The notes under the pieces: model-generated | Databases searched by the model: none | Seen by the model: the letters and a program-made list of their open reading frames with translations, nothing else | What the model was told of the DNA's origin: nothing | DNA from: Burkholderia sp. WSM2230 | GTDB lineage: Bacteria > Pseudomonadota > Gammaproteobacteria > Burkholderiales > Burkholderiaceae | DNA: 64,000 nt | Assembly: GCF_000472445.1 (NCBI RefSeq) | Contig: NZ_AXAJ01000015.1 | Coordinates: forward strand, 61,503-125,502 | Direction of reading: 5' to 3' | Translations under genes and position numbers: made by a program | In this document: piece by piece, positions 18,073-27,101 of the stretch | How the letters are laid out: every line of letters starts with the position of its first letter | Numbering within the stretch: the stretch's first letter is position 1

Positions 18073-19290
18073 ATGGAATCCTTCGATATCGCAGTGATCG
18101 GCGCAGGCGCGGCCGGCATGATGTGCGCGGCCGTGGCCGGGCAATTGGGCCGGCGCGTAGTGCTGATCGATCACTCGCAGCGTCTTGCGGAAAAGATCCG
18201 CATCTCCGGCGGCGGCCGCTGCAACTTCACGAATCTGTATGCGGGGCCGGGCAATTATCTGTCGGCGAATCCGCATTTTTGCCGCTCCGCGCTCGCCCGC
18301 TACACGCCGCGTGACTTCATGGCCTTGCTCAAGCGCCATCACGTGACCTGGCATGAGAAGCACAAGGGGCAGCTGTTTTGCAACGAGTCGAGCGACGCGG
18401 TTATCAACGTGCTGAAAAGCGAGTGCGACGCCGGGCGCGTCGCCTGGCGCACGCCGCTGTCGGTCGAACAGGTGAGGCAGGACGCCGAAGGCCGCTTCAC
18501 ACTCGACGCGAACGGCGGGCCGATCGTGGCGCGAGCGCTTGTCGTCGCAACCGGCGGCCTATCGATTCCAAAAATCGGCGCCACTGACTTTGCCTTCCGT
18601 CTGGCCAAGCAGTTTGGCCACAAGCTGATCGACACGCGTCCCGCGCTGGTCCCGCTGACGTTCGCCGCCGCGGACTGGGAGCCGTTTTCGGCGCTGTCGG
18701 GGGTGTCGCTGCAAGTGCGGCTCGCGACCGGCAACAAGAAGAACGGCGCGCAATTCGAGGAAGACCTGCTGCTCACGCACCGCGGGCTTTCGGGTCCCGG
18801 GGTGCTGCAAATATCGAGCTACTGGCAGCCGGGCGAGCCGATCCACATCGATCTATTGCCGAACCAGGACGCCGTTGCCGCGTTGCTCGAAGCAAAGAGC
18901 GGAACCCGTCGGCAAATTGCGAATCTGTTGTCGGAATGGGTGCCGCAGCGGCTTGCCCACGTGTGGCTCGAAACTCACCAGATTCCTGCCGAAGCCCGCG
19001 TGGCCGATCTGCCGGACAAGGCGCTGCGGCGCATCGGCGAAGCGCTGTCCCGCTGGACGCTGACACCCAACGGCACCGAAGGCTACCGCAAGGCCGAAGT
19101 GACGCGCGGCGGCGTGGACACGCGCGATCTTTCGTCGACCACGATGATGAGCGCCCGCGCGCCGGGCCTGTACTTCATCGGCGAGGCGGTGGATGTGACC
19201 GGCTGGCTTGGCGGCTACAATTTTCAGTGGGCCTGGGCGTCGGGCGTGGCGGCCGGCCAGGCAGCCGCCGAGTATGTCCGTGGGGCTTGA
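18073..19290 (+). CDS. HI0933-like NAD(P)/FAD-dependent oxidoreductase
   Basis: The 405-residue flavoprotein has an N-terminal FAD-binding fold (VIGAGAAGMMCA, residues 7-18; SGGGRCNFTN near 47), an inserted domain, and the family C-terminus with TGWLGGYNFQWAWASG that closes over the flavin. It belongs to the HI0933/YhiN/BaiN family, whose physiological substrate in proteobacteria is not settled. It is divergent from tsaD and ends 68 bp before rpsU. Confidence 0.85.
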   Translation: MESFDIAVIGAGAAGMMCAAVAGQLGRRVVLIDHSQRLAEKIRISGGGRCNFTNLYAGPGNYLSANPHFCRSALARYTPRDFMALLKRHHVTWHEKHKGQLFCNESSDAVINVLKSECDAGRVAWRTPLSVEQVRQDAEGRFTLDANGGPIVARALVVATGGLSIPKIGATDFAFRLAKQFGHKLIDTRPALVPLTFAAADWEPFSALSGVSLQVRLATGNKKNGAQFEEDLLLTHRGLSGPGVLQISSYWQPGEPIHIDLLPNQDAVAALLEAKSGTRRQIANLLSEWVPQRLAHVWLETHQIPAEARVADLPDKALRRIGEALSRWTLTPNGTEGYRKAEVTRGGVDTRDLSSTTMMSARAPGLYFIGEAVDVTGWLGGYNFQWAWASGVAAGQAAAEYVRGA

Positions 19291-19317
19291 CGGGCCAGTG
19301 GCTTTGTGCAAAAGCTC

Positions 19318-19326
19318 TGCTATACT
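19318..19326 (+). promoter_or_regulatory. extended -10 promoter of the rpsU operon
   Basis: TGCTATACT (extended -10 TGn plus TATACT) lies 32 nt upstream of the rpsU ATG. There is no good -35 at the normal distance, as expected of extended -10 promoters. Confidence 0.6.
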
Positions 19327-19358
19327 CCTGAACCTTTACAAAGTTCCGTTATTGAAAA

Positions 19359-19571
19359 ATGACGACCATCCGCGTAAAAGACAACGAGCCGTTTGAAGTC
19401 GCCATGCGCCGTTTCAAGCGCACCATGGAGAAAAACGGGTTGCTGACGGAACTTCGTGCGCGTGAGTTTTACGAAAAGCCTACGGCAGAGCGCAAGCGCA
19501 AGAAGGCGGCTGCGGTGAAGCGTCATTTCAAGCGTCTGCGCAGCCAGATGCTGCCAAAAAAGTTCTACTGA
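19359..19571 (+). CDS. rpsU: 30S ribosomal protein S21
   Basis: The 70-residue, Lys/Arg-rich protein is S21 of the small subunit, which sits near the anti-Shine-Dalgarno region and helps initiation. The sequence has the family pattern from TTIRVKDNEPFEVAMRRFKR to RRKKAAA-like basic C-terminus (RKRKKAAAVKRHFKR). It is the first gene of the rpsU-yqeY-dnaG-rpoD series that links translation, replication and transcription. Confidence 0.96.
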   Translation: MTTIRVKDNEPFEVAMRRFKRTMEKNGLLTELRAREFYEKPTAERKRKKAAAVKRHFKRLRSQMLPKKFY

Positions 19572-19707
19572 TTCTGGTGTTGCCGCGGTTCCGGGCAAAC
19601 GGAGCGGCGACATTCAACGGGTGACGGCACACACAACGAGTGCCGCCGTACTAACAGGTCTTTTCGGACCAGCCGGCAGGGTCGCATCCACTACGCACAT
19701 TGCGCCA

Positions 19708-19737
19708 ACCCGCTTGAGGAAGCCGTCCCAAGCGGGT
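19708..19737 (+). terminator. internal hairpin between rpsU and yqeY
   Basis: A perfect 9-bp stem (ACCCGCTTG/CAAGCGGGT) with a 12-nt loop, followed by GTTCGTG. It corresponds in position to the partial terminator that in E. coli lowers dnaG expression relative to rpsU, which is the likely role here. Confidence 0.55.
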
Positions 19738-19811
19738 GTTCGTGTTCATGCGTATGCTCATGCGTGTGTCCACGCGGCCGGTTCTCAACTTTCAACGCAT
19801 TCAGGTGAGTG

Positions 19812-20258
19812 ATGAGCCTCAAAGACCGGATCAACGACGATATGAAAACCGCCATGCGGGCACGTGAGACCGAGCGTCTGGGCACGATCCGGCTGCTGCT
19901 CGCCGCGATCAAGCAACGCGAAGTGGACGAGCGCGTGACCCTCGACGATGCCGCGGTTACCGCCGTCGTCGACAAGATGATCAAGCAGCGCAAGGACTCG
20001 ATCAGCCAGTTCGAAGGCGCAGGCCGCACGGATCTCGCCGACAAGGAAAAGGCCGAGCTGGCCATTCTGTCCACGTATATGCCCGAGCAGATGTCTGAGG
20101 CGGAAATCGTCGCTGAAGTGCAGGCCGCTGTTGCGCAAACCGGCGCCGCCGGTCCGCAGGACATGGGCAAGGTGATGGGCGTGCTGAAGCCGAAACTCGC
20201 CGGTCGTGCCGACATGACGGCGGTTTCCGCGCAGGTCAAAGCCGCGCTGGCAAAGTAA
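19812..20258 (+). CDS. yqeY: GatB/YqeY domain protein
   Basis: The 148-residue protein is the free-standing YqeY domain related to the C-terminal tRNA-binding part of the GatB amidotransferase. Typical stretches are MSLKDRINDDMKTAMRAR, RLLLAAIKQREVDER and the TYMPEQMSEAEI linker. A role in tRNA handling is suggested by the domain but not proven. A GTG one codon upstream is an alternative start. It lies between rpsU and dnaG, the common order in betaproteobacteria. Confidence 0.9.
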   Translation: MSLKDRINDDMKTAMRARETERLGTIRLLLAAIKQREVDERVTLDDAAVTAVVDKMIKQRKDSISQFEGAGRTDLADKEKAELAILSTYMPEQMSEAEIVAEVQAAVAQTGAAGPQDMGKVMGVLKPKLAGRADMTAVSAQVKAALAK

Positions 20259-20330
20259 CGCGCGTGCTGTGTGGTCCGCGTGCCCGCCGCAGACGGCGGC
20301 GCGCGGGCATAAGCCCGGCATCGAGCACCA

Positions 20331-20360
20331 ACGAGCCCCGCTGAGCCCCGTTGAGCCCTT
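20331..20360 (+). repeat. three tandem 10-nt repeats before dnaG
   Basis: Three consecutive ten-base units with core GAGCCC (ACGAGCCCCG, CTGAGCCCCG, TTGAGCCCTT) end 18 nt before the dnaG GTG. One unit equals about one helical turn. A nearby GC hairpin (20284-20299) precedes them. Confidence 0.6.
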
Positions 20361-20378
20361 CAGGCAGCGTCATTTACC

Positions 20379-22253
20379 GTGATTCCTCCGTCATTCCTGC
20401 AGGACCTGCTCAACCGCGTCGATATTGTCGACGTGGTGGGCCGCTATGTGCAGTTGAAGAAGGGCGGCGCGAACTTCATGGGACTGTGTCCGTTCCATAA
20501 CGAGAAAAGCCCGTCGTTCACGGTCAGCCCGACCAAGCAGTTCTATCACTGCTTCGGCTGCGGCGCCCACGGAACGGCAATCGGATTCCTGATGGAGCAC
20601 GTGGGCGCTTCGTTCCCGGAGGCCGTCAACGAGCTCGCGCAGTCCGTCGGCCTGACTGTGCCGAACGAGCCTTCACCCGGCTATGGGGGCGCGGGCGGTT
20701 CAGGTGGCGGTTACTCACCGGCGGCTTCCAAGGCCGTCACCACGGCGCTTTCCGACGTCATGCAGACGGCCTGCGACTACTACCGCAAGCAGTTGCGCGG
20801 TGCGCCGGCGGCAATCCAGTACCTGAAGAAGCGCGGCTTGACGGGCGAGATCGCCGCTCGCTTCGGCCTCGGCTACGCGCCGGACGGCTGGCAAAACCTC
20901 GAAGCCGCTTTTCCGAACTATCGCGACGACGCGCTGGTCGAATCGGGTCTCGTGATCGTTAGCGAAAAGTCGGACGCGCAGGGTCAGAACCGCCGCTATG
21001 ACCGCTTCCGCGAGCGAATCATGTTCCCGATACGCAACGTGAAGGGGCAGGTCATCGGCTTCGGCGGCCGTGTGCTGGACGGCGGCGAGCCGAAATATTT
21101 GAATTCGCCCGAAACGCCGCTATTTAACAAAGGCAGCGAGCTCTACGGACTCTTCGAGGCGCGCCTCGCGATTCGGGAACAGCACTACGTGCTTGTCGTC
21201 GAAGGCTATATGGACGTGGTCGCGCTGGCCCAATTGGGCTTTCAGAACGCGGTCGCCACGCTCGGCACGGCATGCACGCCGGTTCATGTGCAGAAGCTGA
21301 TGCGCCAGACCGACACGGTTATCTTCAGTTTCGACGGCGACTCGGCTGGCCGGCGCGCCGCGCGCCGCGCGCTGGACGCTTGTTTGCCGCACGCGGCGGA
21401 CAACCGGACCATCCGCTTCCTGTTCCTGCCCGCGGAGCATGACCCGGACAGCTATGTGCGCGAATTCGGCACCGAGGCGTTCGCCGAGCAGGTCGAACGC
21501 GCCATGCCGCTGTCGCAGTTCATGTTGAACGAAGTGCTCGCCGGCAAGGAACTGGACCAGCCCGAGGGCCGTGCGCGCGCGCTCTTCGACGCCAAGCCGC
21601 TGTTGCAGGCGCTGCCGGCCAATGCGCTGCGCGCGCAGATCATGCATATGTTCGCCGACCGGCTCGACGTGCCGTTCGACGAGGTGGCCGCTCTCTGCGA
21701 GGTCGATTCGCGCATCGCGGCGGCCGCGCGCTCGGCGCCCGCGCGCAAGGACCGGCGCAGCGTGACAGGCATCGAAGAAAAGACGTTGCGCAATCTTGTG
21801 ATGTACCCGCGCACCGTCGCCGTGCTCGACGAGGAAGCCGAGCAGGCGCTTCTGAGCGTGACGCGGCACGGCGAACTGTTCGAGGAAGTGACGACGCACG
21901 CGCGCGCACTTGGCGATTCGGCGGAGTTCCAGTTGCTCTCCGACCTATTGCGAAACGGGGCAAACGCCCCAACTTTCGAGGAAATCTTTCGCAAAATTCT
22001 GGACTATGATGAAAATGTCCGGGATTTGTTGCTGAAGGACCCGGAAGATGCGACCGTCATCGAGGAGCGGCGCGAGCAGGAAAGGATCGTCGGAGAGGAA
22101 CTGAAAGCGGCGATTATGAAGATGCGCTATGACGCTTATTGTGATCGTCTCGAGCAGCTTTCGCGGCAATCCCGGCACACGCCGGAGGAGTTTGCGGAAC
22201 TCGCCGAGCTTAATCGGAAGCGGGCTGACATGAAGCGCCAGCTCGGCTTGTAG
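20379..22253 (+). CDS. dnaG: DNA primase
   Basis: The 624-residue primase makes RNA primers at the fork. Domains in order: CHC2 zinc-binding domain (Cys37, His40, Cys58, Cys61), RNA polymerase core with TOPRIM motif VEGYMDVVALAQLG and DGDSAGRRAA, and a C-terminal DnaB-binding helical domain. It starts with GTG (MIPPSFLQDLLNRVDIVDVV), as the ORF has no ATG nearby, and no strong ribosome binding site precedes it, in keeping with the low expression known for this gene. It sits between yqeY and rpoD. Confidence 0.96.
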   Translation: MIPPSFLQDLLNRVDIVDVVGRYVQLKKGGANFMGLCPFHNEKSPSFTVSPTKQFYHCFGCGAHGTAIGFLMEHVGASFPEAVNELAQSVGLTVPNEPSPGYGGAGGSGGGYSPAASKAVTTALSDVMQTACDYYRKQLRGAPAAIQYLKKRGLTGEIAARFGLGYAPDGWQNLEAAFPNYRDDALVESGLVIVSEKSDAQGQNRRYDRFRERIMFPIRNVKGQVIGFGGRVLDGGEPKYLNSPETPLFNKGSELYGLFEARLAIREQHYVLVVEGYMDVVALAQLGFQNAVATLGTACTPVHVQKLMRQTDTVIFSFDGDSAGRRAARRALDACLPHAADNRTIRFLFLPAEHDPDSYVREFGTEAFAEQVERAMPLSQFMLNEVLAGKELDQPEGRARALFDAKPLLQALPANALRAQIMHMFADRLDVPFDEVAALCEVDSRIAAAARSAPARKDRRSVTGIEEKTLRNLVMYPRTVAVLDEEAEQALLSVTRHGELFEEVTTHARALGDSAEFQLLSDLLRNGANAPTFEEIFRKILDYDENVRDLLLKDPEDATVIEERREQERIVGEELKAAIMKMRYDAYCDRLEQLSRQSRHTPEEFAELAELNRKRADMKRQLGL

Positions 22254-22274
22254 ACGGGAGCGCAGAAACCTGGG

Positions 22275-22283
22275 TGGTATAAT
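22275..22283 (+). promoter_or_regulatory. extended -10 promoter before rpoD
   Basis: TGGTATAAT, a perfect extended -10, lies 22 nt after the dnaG stop and 63 nt before the rpoD ATG. It would let rpoD be transcribed apart from rpsU-dnaG, as internal rpoD promoters do in E. coli. Confidence 0.65.
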
Positions 22284-22345
22284 AAAAGGTTTCCAGCGGT
22301 TTGTTTTTCAAAGGGTTTTCCAAGCAAAGGCGAAAAGGCGATGCG

Positions 22346-24757
<2,412 letters not shown>

Positions 24758-24819
24758 TCGGCACGGTTTTCGTCAGTATTTCTAGCGGTAAAAGAAGTAG
24801 CGTCTGCAAGTGGCAATGC

Positions 24820-24875
24820 AAAGGGGCCTCCCGGTCGTTTCGCACAAGCGAAGCGATTGCGGAGGCCCCTTTTTC
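24820..24875 (+). terminator. rho-independent terminator of the rpsU-dnaG-rpoD operon
   Basis: Nine-bp stem GGGGCCTCC/GGAGGCCCC (24823-24831 with 24861-24869), with a further internal stem, followed by TTTTTT at 24870-24874. Confidence 0.88.
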
Positions 24876-24947
24876 GTGTAGTATGGCGGCCACTCAGCAA
24901 ACAGGGCCCTGCTGCAAAGGCCCTTTCGTTGATCGTCTTCGGTACGG

Positions 24948-24953
24948 TAAAAT
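24948..24953 (+). promoter_or_regulatory. -10 element of the tRNA gene
   Basis: TAAAAT sits 12 nt before the 5' end of the tRNA, the distance expected if transcription starts a few bases upstream of the mature end. The -35 is weak. Confidence 0.4.
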
Positions 24954-25001
24954 TTCGAGTTCTCAGGGCCTCTAGCTCATGCTTGGTTAGAGCAGCGGAC
25001 T

Positions 25002-25257
25002 TAGCAAAGACTCACCTAAACCATGTGGTTCGGCATGGTGAGTCATGAATGGGTTGCCTTGGGGTAAGTTAGCTCTGCCCCCTGGTAGAACTGCTCAAAT
25101 TCGGGGAAACCTCTGCTGTGCTAACAGCGTCAGCGTGGCAATCCCGAGCGAAGCTCTCTTAGAGAGAACGTGTAGAGACTGAACGGGCAGGTCGTAAAGA
25201 CAAGAGACAGTCCAGACCACAAACCCGAAAGGGGCGGCGAAAGCCGTAGCTGGTTAG
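25002..25257 (+). ncRNA. group I intron (tRNA type, IC3-like) in the anticodon loop
   Basis: The 256-nt intron lies between U33 and C34. The core is readable: P3 CTGCTC (25091-25096) with GGGCAG (25185-25190); P4 TCGGG (25101-25105) with CCCGA (25143-25147); P5-side hairpin GCTGT/ACAGC; P7 GACTG (25177-25181) with CAGTC (25208-25212); P8 GTC/GAC (25191-25201); P9 hairpins with GAAA loops (25224-25233, 25235-25246). The strings TCAAATTCGGGGAAACC and GGTGTAGAGACTA-like sequence resemble the Azoarcus tRNA-Ile intron. The intron ends in G. Internal guide ATGGGT (25049-25054) pairs with the joined exons ACT|CAT, with U-G at the 5' splice site. No homing endonuclease fits inside. Confidence 0.88.
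25009..25044 (+). other. extended hairpin inside the intron P1 loop
   Basis: An 8-bp perfect stem, GACTCACC (25009-25016) with GGTGAGTC (25037-25044), plus an inner AACC/GGTT stem, lies between the 5' splice site and the internal guide. It probably brings the two sides of P1 together. Confidence 0.7.
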
Positions 25258-25300
25258 CATAATCCGTTGGTGCCGTGTTCGACTCACGGGAGGCCCACCA

Positions 25301-25768
25301 AACATCTCAAAGCTGCTCTTTACCGAGCGGCTGTGCCATCAGGCATAAGTTGTCCGTCCCGGACACTTATCACCCTCCGCACCCGGTGCTCTGCCGGGTG
25401 CAGCTTCAATCTCCCGTTCATGACGGCACGTTCTCTTCACGAAGAACAGGTGGCCGTTCTCCGGGTCGAGTTCGGCGAGGCGCCCGGTCGTTTCTGCGCT
25501 TCCGGGCGGCGCGTAACACTGTGCCGACGGAAATAGATTATTGCGAGAACTGAAAATCCCGCGACGGCCGCAGCTTTCGCGCGATAAGTATCGGGCGAAG
25601 GCATAGCAGCAGCGGTGCCGGTCTTTCTTGTCCGAGCGAGCGGGTCGATCATTTCAAAAACTGAAAAGAAGTCTTCCGGTCTTGCCAGTTTTTATGGGAA
25701 CGCTGAATCGCTATTCTTCGGCTATCGATCAACCGTGATCGCCAGCCGCATTCAATAGGAGCAGCACC
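25301..25768. other. region between the tRNA and the small secreted peptide gene
   Basis: These 468 bases contain no convincing gene. They include two hairpins, TGTCC/GGACA (25351-25365) and GCACCCGG/CCGGGTGC (25379-25401), either of which could end the tRNA transcript. The last 150 bases are less GC-rich and probably hold the promoter of the next gene. Confidence 0.55.
25379..25401 (+). terminator. hairpin downstream of the tRNA
   Basis: A perfect 8-bp stem GCACCCGG/CCGGGTGC with a 7-nt loop, 78 nt after the tRNA CCA end; it has no U-tract. Confidence 0.4.
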
Positions 25769-25900
25769 ATGAAACGCATTCTGTCCACCCTGATCGCTTC
25801 CATCGCCCTCTTCGCCGCCGCTTCGGGCGTTGCGCAAGCCGCCGCGCCCTCGCAATGCAACGGCCCCGCATCGTACTGCAACGTATTTTTCGGCAACTAA
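25769..25900 (+). CDS. 43-residue secreted peptide with two cysteines
   Basis: A short gene with AGGAG ten bases before the ATG. The product begins with MKRIL, a hydrophobic core (STLIASIALFAAASGV) and an AQA-A signal peptidase site after residue 24, leaving a mature peptide of about 19 residues ending SQCNGPASYCNVFFGN. Two Cys spaced by six residues could form a disulfide in the periplasm. It is not part of an evident operon and a hairpin follows it. I do not recognise a family. The signal peptide, binding site and stop at the expected place make a real gene likely. Confidence 0.7.
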   Translation: MKRILSTLIASIALFAAASGVAQAAAPSQCNGPASYCNVFFGN

Positions 25901-25970
25901 CTTACCGATCGAACGGCTGAAGCAGGCCACCGAGCATTACCCTGCCGTTGCTGACGCAAGTCAGCCAAAG

Positions 25971-25994
25971 AAGGGCGCCCATAGCGGCGCCCTT
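25971..25994 (+). terminator. hairpin after the secreted peptide gene
   Basis: Nine-bp stem AAGGGCGCC/GGCGCCCTT with a 6-nt loop, 70 nt after the stop of the peptide gene; weak U-tract. Confidence 0.5.
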
Positions 25995-26166
25995 GCTACA
26001 TCTGGAGCCGGAGGCGGGCCAAAACTGAACTGGACGGGCTGGTCGAGAGGCGGACGCGCGAGCCTGCACGCCGGTTTCCCAGCCGGAACCTCGCGCGATG
26101 CGTCCTGCCTCACAGGCGGTTTATTCGCGTGAAACCCCAGTGGCTGACGGTCGCATGCAAATGGCC

Positions 26167-26198
26167 CCTGCCTCCAACCGCAATAGGCCGGAGGCAGG
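26167..26198. repeat. 9-bp inverted repeat
   Basis: CCTGCCTCC and GGAGGCAGG pair perfectly around a 14-nt loop, just before the DnaA boxes. It may be a second terminator. Confidence 0.5.
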
Positions 26199-26223
26199 CT
26201 TGATTGACAAGGCAAAAGTACCA

Positions 26224-26285
26224 GTTATCCACAAGGTTATTCAGTAAATCTGTGGATAACTTTTGCATGCGCGGGCTTATCCACC
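26224..26285. promoter_or_regulatory. cluster of DnaA boxes
   Basis: TTATCCACA (26225-26233) and its exact inverse TGTGGATAA (26251-26259) form a 10-bp inverted repeat GTTATCCACA/TGTGGATAAC, and a third TTATCCACC (26277-26285) follows with one mismatch. The first two match the high-affinity DnaA consensus. No dnaA, dnaN or parAB gene is close, so this is not an evident replication origin. Confidence 0.65.
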
Positions 26286-26421
26286 GGTCCAGGCCAGAGC
26301 CGCCGCGCGATTGGCTTTTCCGGCGGATGCTGTCCTGGCAAGCACCGGAGTCGCGCTTTTTGCTTATGATGGGCAGTTCGTACCCTTCGCGCCTAGAGCG
26401 CCTAATTCAAGGAAGCGAATC

Positions 26422-26979
26422 ATGGCCCTACATATCGCAGTCGTCGTCGGCAGCCTGCGCCGCGAGTCGTTCAACCGCCAGTTGGCCCAAGCCGTCGTTT
26501 CGCTGGCGCCCCCGGACTTCACGTTCGAGTTCATCGATATCGGTTCATTGCCTCTTTACAGCCAGGAGTACGACGCCGATTTCCCCGAAACCGCGAGGCA
26601 GCTCAAACAGCGGGTGGAAGCCGCCGATGGTCTGCTGTTCGTCACGCCCGAATACAACCGCTCGATTCCCGGCGTGCTGAAGAATGCGCTCGACTGGGGT
26701 TCGCGCCCGTGGGGCGCGAATTCCTGGCGCAATAAGCCGGGCGCGGTAATCGGCACGTCAGTCGGTGCGACCGGTTCGGCGCTCGCGCAGCAGCATTTGC
26801 GCAATGTGCTGGCCTATCTGGACGTCGCGACGCTCGGCCAGCCCGAAGTGTTCATCAAGCACGACCCTGCGGTCATCAACGAGAAAGGCGAGATCCTGAA
26901 CGACGGCACGCGCAAGTTCCTGCAGGGATTTGTCGACCGCTATGTCGCATGGGTGAAGCGGCATACCACCTCCGCCTGA
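26422..26979 (+). CDS. NADPH-dependent FMN reductase (ChrR/YieF-like)
   Basis: The 185-residue flavodoxin-fold protein reduces quinones, FMN-linked acceptors and often chromate. The FMN phosphate loop GSLRRESFNRQLAQ is at residues 10-23, and the isoalloxazine contact PEYNRSIPGVLKNALDW near 77-93. AAGGAAG precedes the ATG. A chromate transporter pair lies elsewhere in the window, but the two are 24 kb apart and no joint regulation is visible. DnaA boxes lie 137-198 bp upstream of the start. Confidence 0.88.
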   Translation: MALHIAVVVGSLRRESFNRQLAQAVVSLAPPDFTFEFIDIGSLPLYSQEYDADFPETARQLKQRVEAADGLLFVTPEYNRSIPGVLKNALDWGSRPWGANSWRNKPGAVIGTSVGATGSALAQQHLRNVLAYLDVATLGQPEVFIKHDPAVINEKGEILNDGTRKFLQGFVDRYVAWVKRHTTSA

Positions 26980-27101
26980 TCTTCGCGGTTAGCCGTTAGC
27001 CGGTGGCGGCCGGCAACATCGGTCGCGACAGGTCAACCGGTGTTGAACGCGGCGGCGCTCCCGAAGCTTCGCGGCGCGCCGCCGCTGGCTGTTCCTGCCT
27101 T

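Larger units (their letters stand above)
24966..25300 (+). tRNA. ileX: tRNA-Ile(CAU), split by a group I intron
   Basis: Exon 1 is 24966-25001 and exon 2 is 25258-25300. Joined, they form a full cloverleaf of 79 nt: acceptor GGGCCTC/GAGGCCC, D stem GCTC/GAGC, anticodon stem GCGGA/TCCGT, seven-base loop CTCATAA with anticodon CAT, T stem CCGTG/CACGG with loop TTCGACT, discriminator A and encoded CCA. CAU loops occur in elongator tRNA-Met, initiator tRNA and tRNA-Ile2; the TTGGTG following the anticodon stem resembles tRNA-Ile2, whose C34 TilS turns into lysidine to read AUA. The 5' end has no initiator mismatch. The D-loop is long (11 nt). Isoleucine identity is likely but not certain; methionine is the alternative. 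Confidence 0.85.
25901..26421. other. peptide gene to FMN reductase intergenic region
   Basis: These 521 bases hold no supported gene. They contain two strong hairpins (25971-25994 and 26167-26198) and three DnaA boxes (26224-26285). Confidence 0.6.

Noticed and set aside
24966..25300. Reading the split tRNA as tRNA-Leu(UAG) or tRNA-Ile(UAU)
   Set aside because: Those joins (CTTAG|AA or CTT|ATAA) need an intron not ending in G or a 5' exon not ending in U and do not fit the internal guide; CT|CATAA fits all.
25437..25652. 71-codon minus-strand frame with a short hydrophobic stretch
   Set aside because: No Shine-Dalgarno sequence, and the composition is that of random GC-rich DNA.
26224..26285. 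Replication origin
   Set aside because: Only three DnaA boxes, no AT-rich unwinding element next to them and no dnaA, dnaN, rpmH or parAB gene close by.
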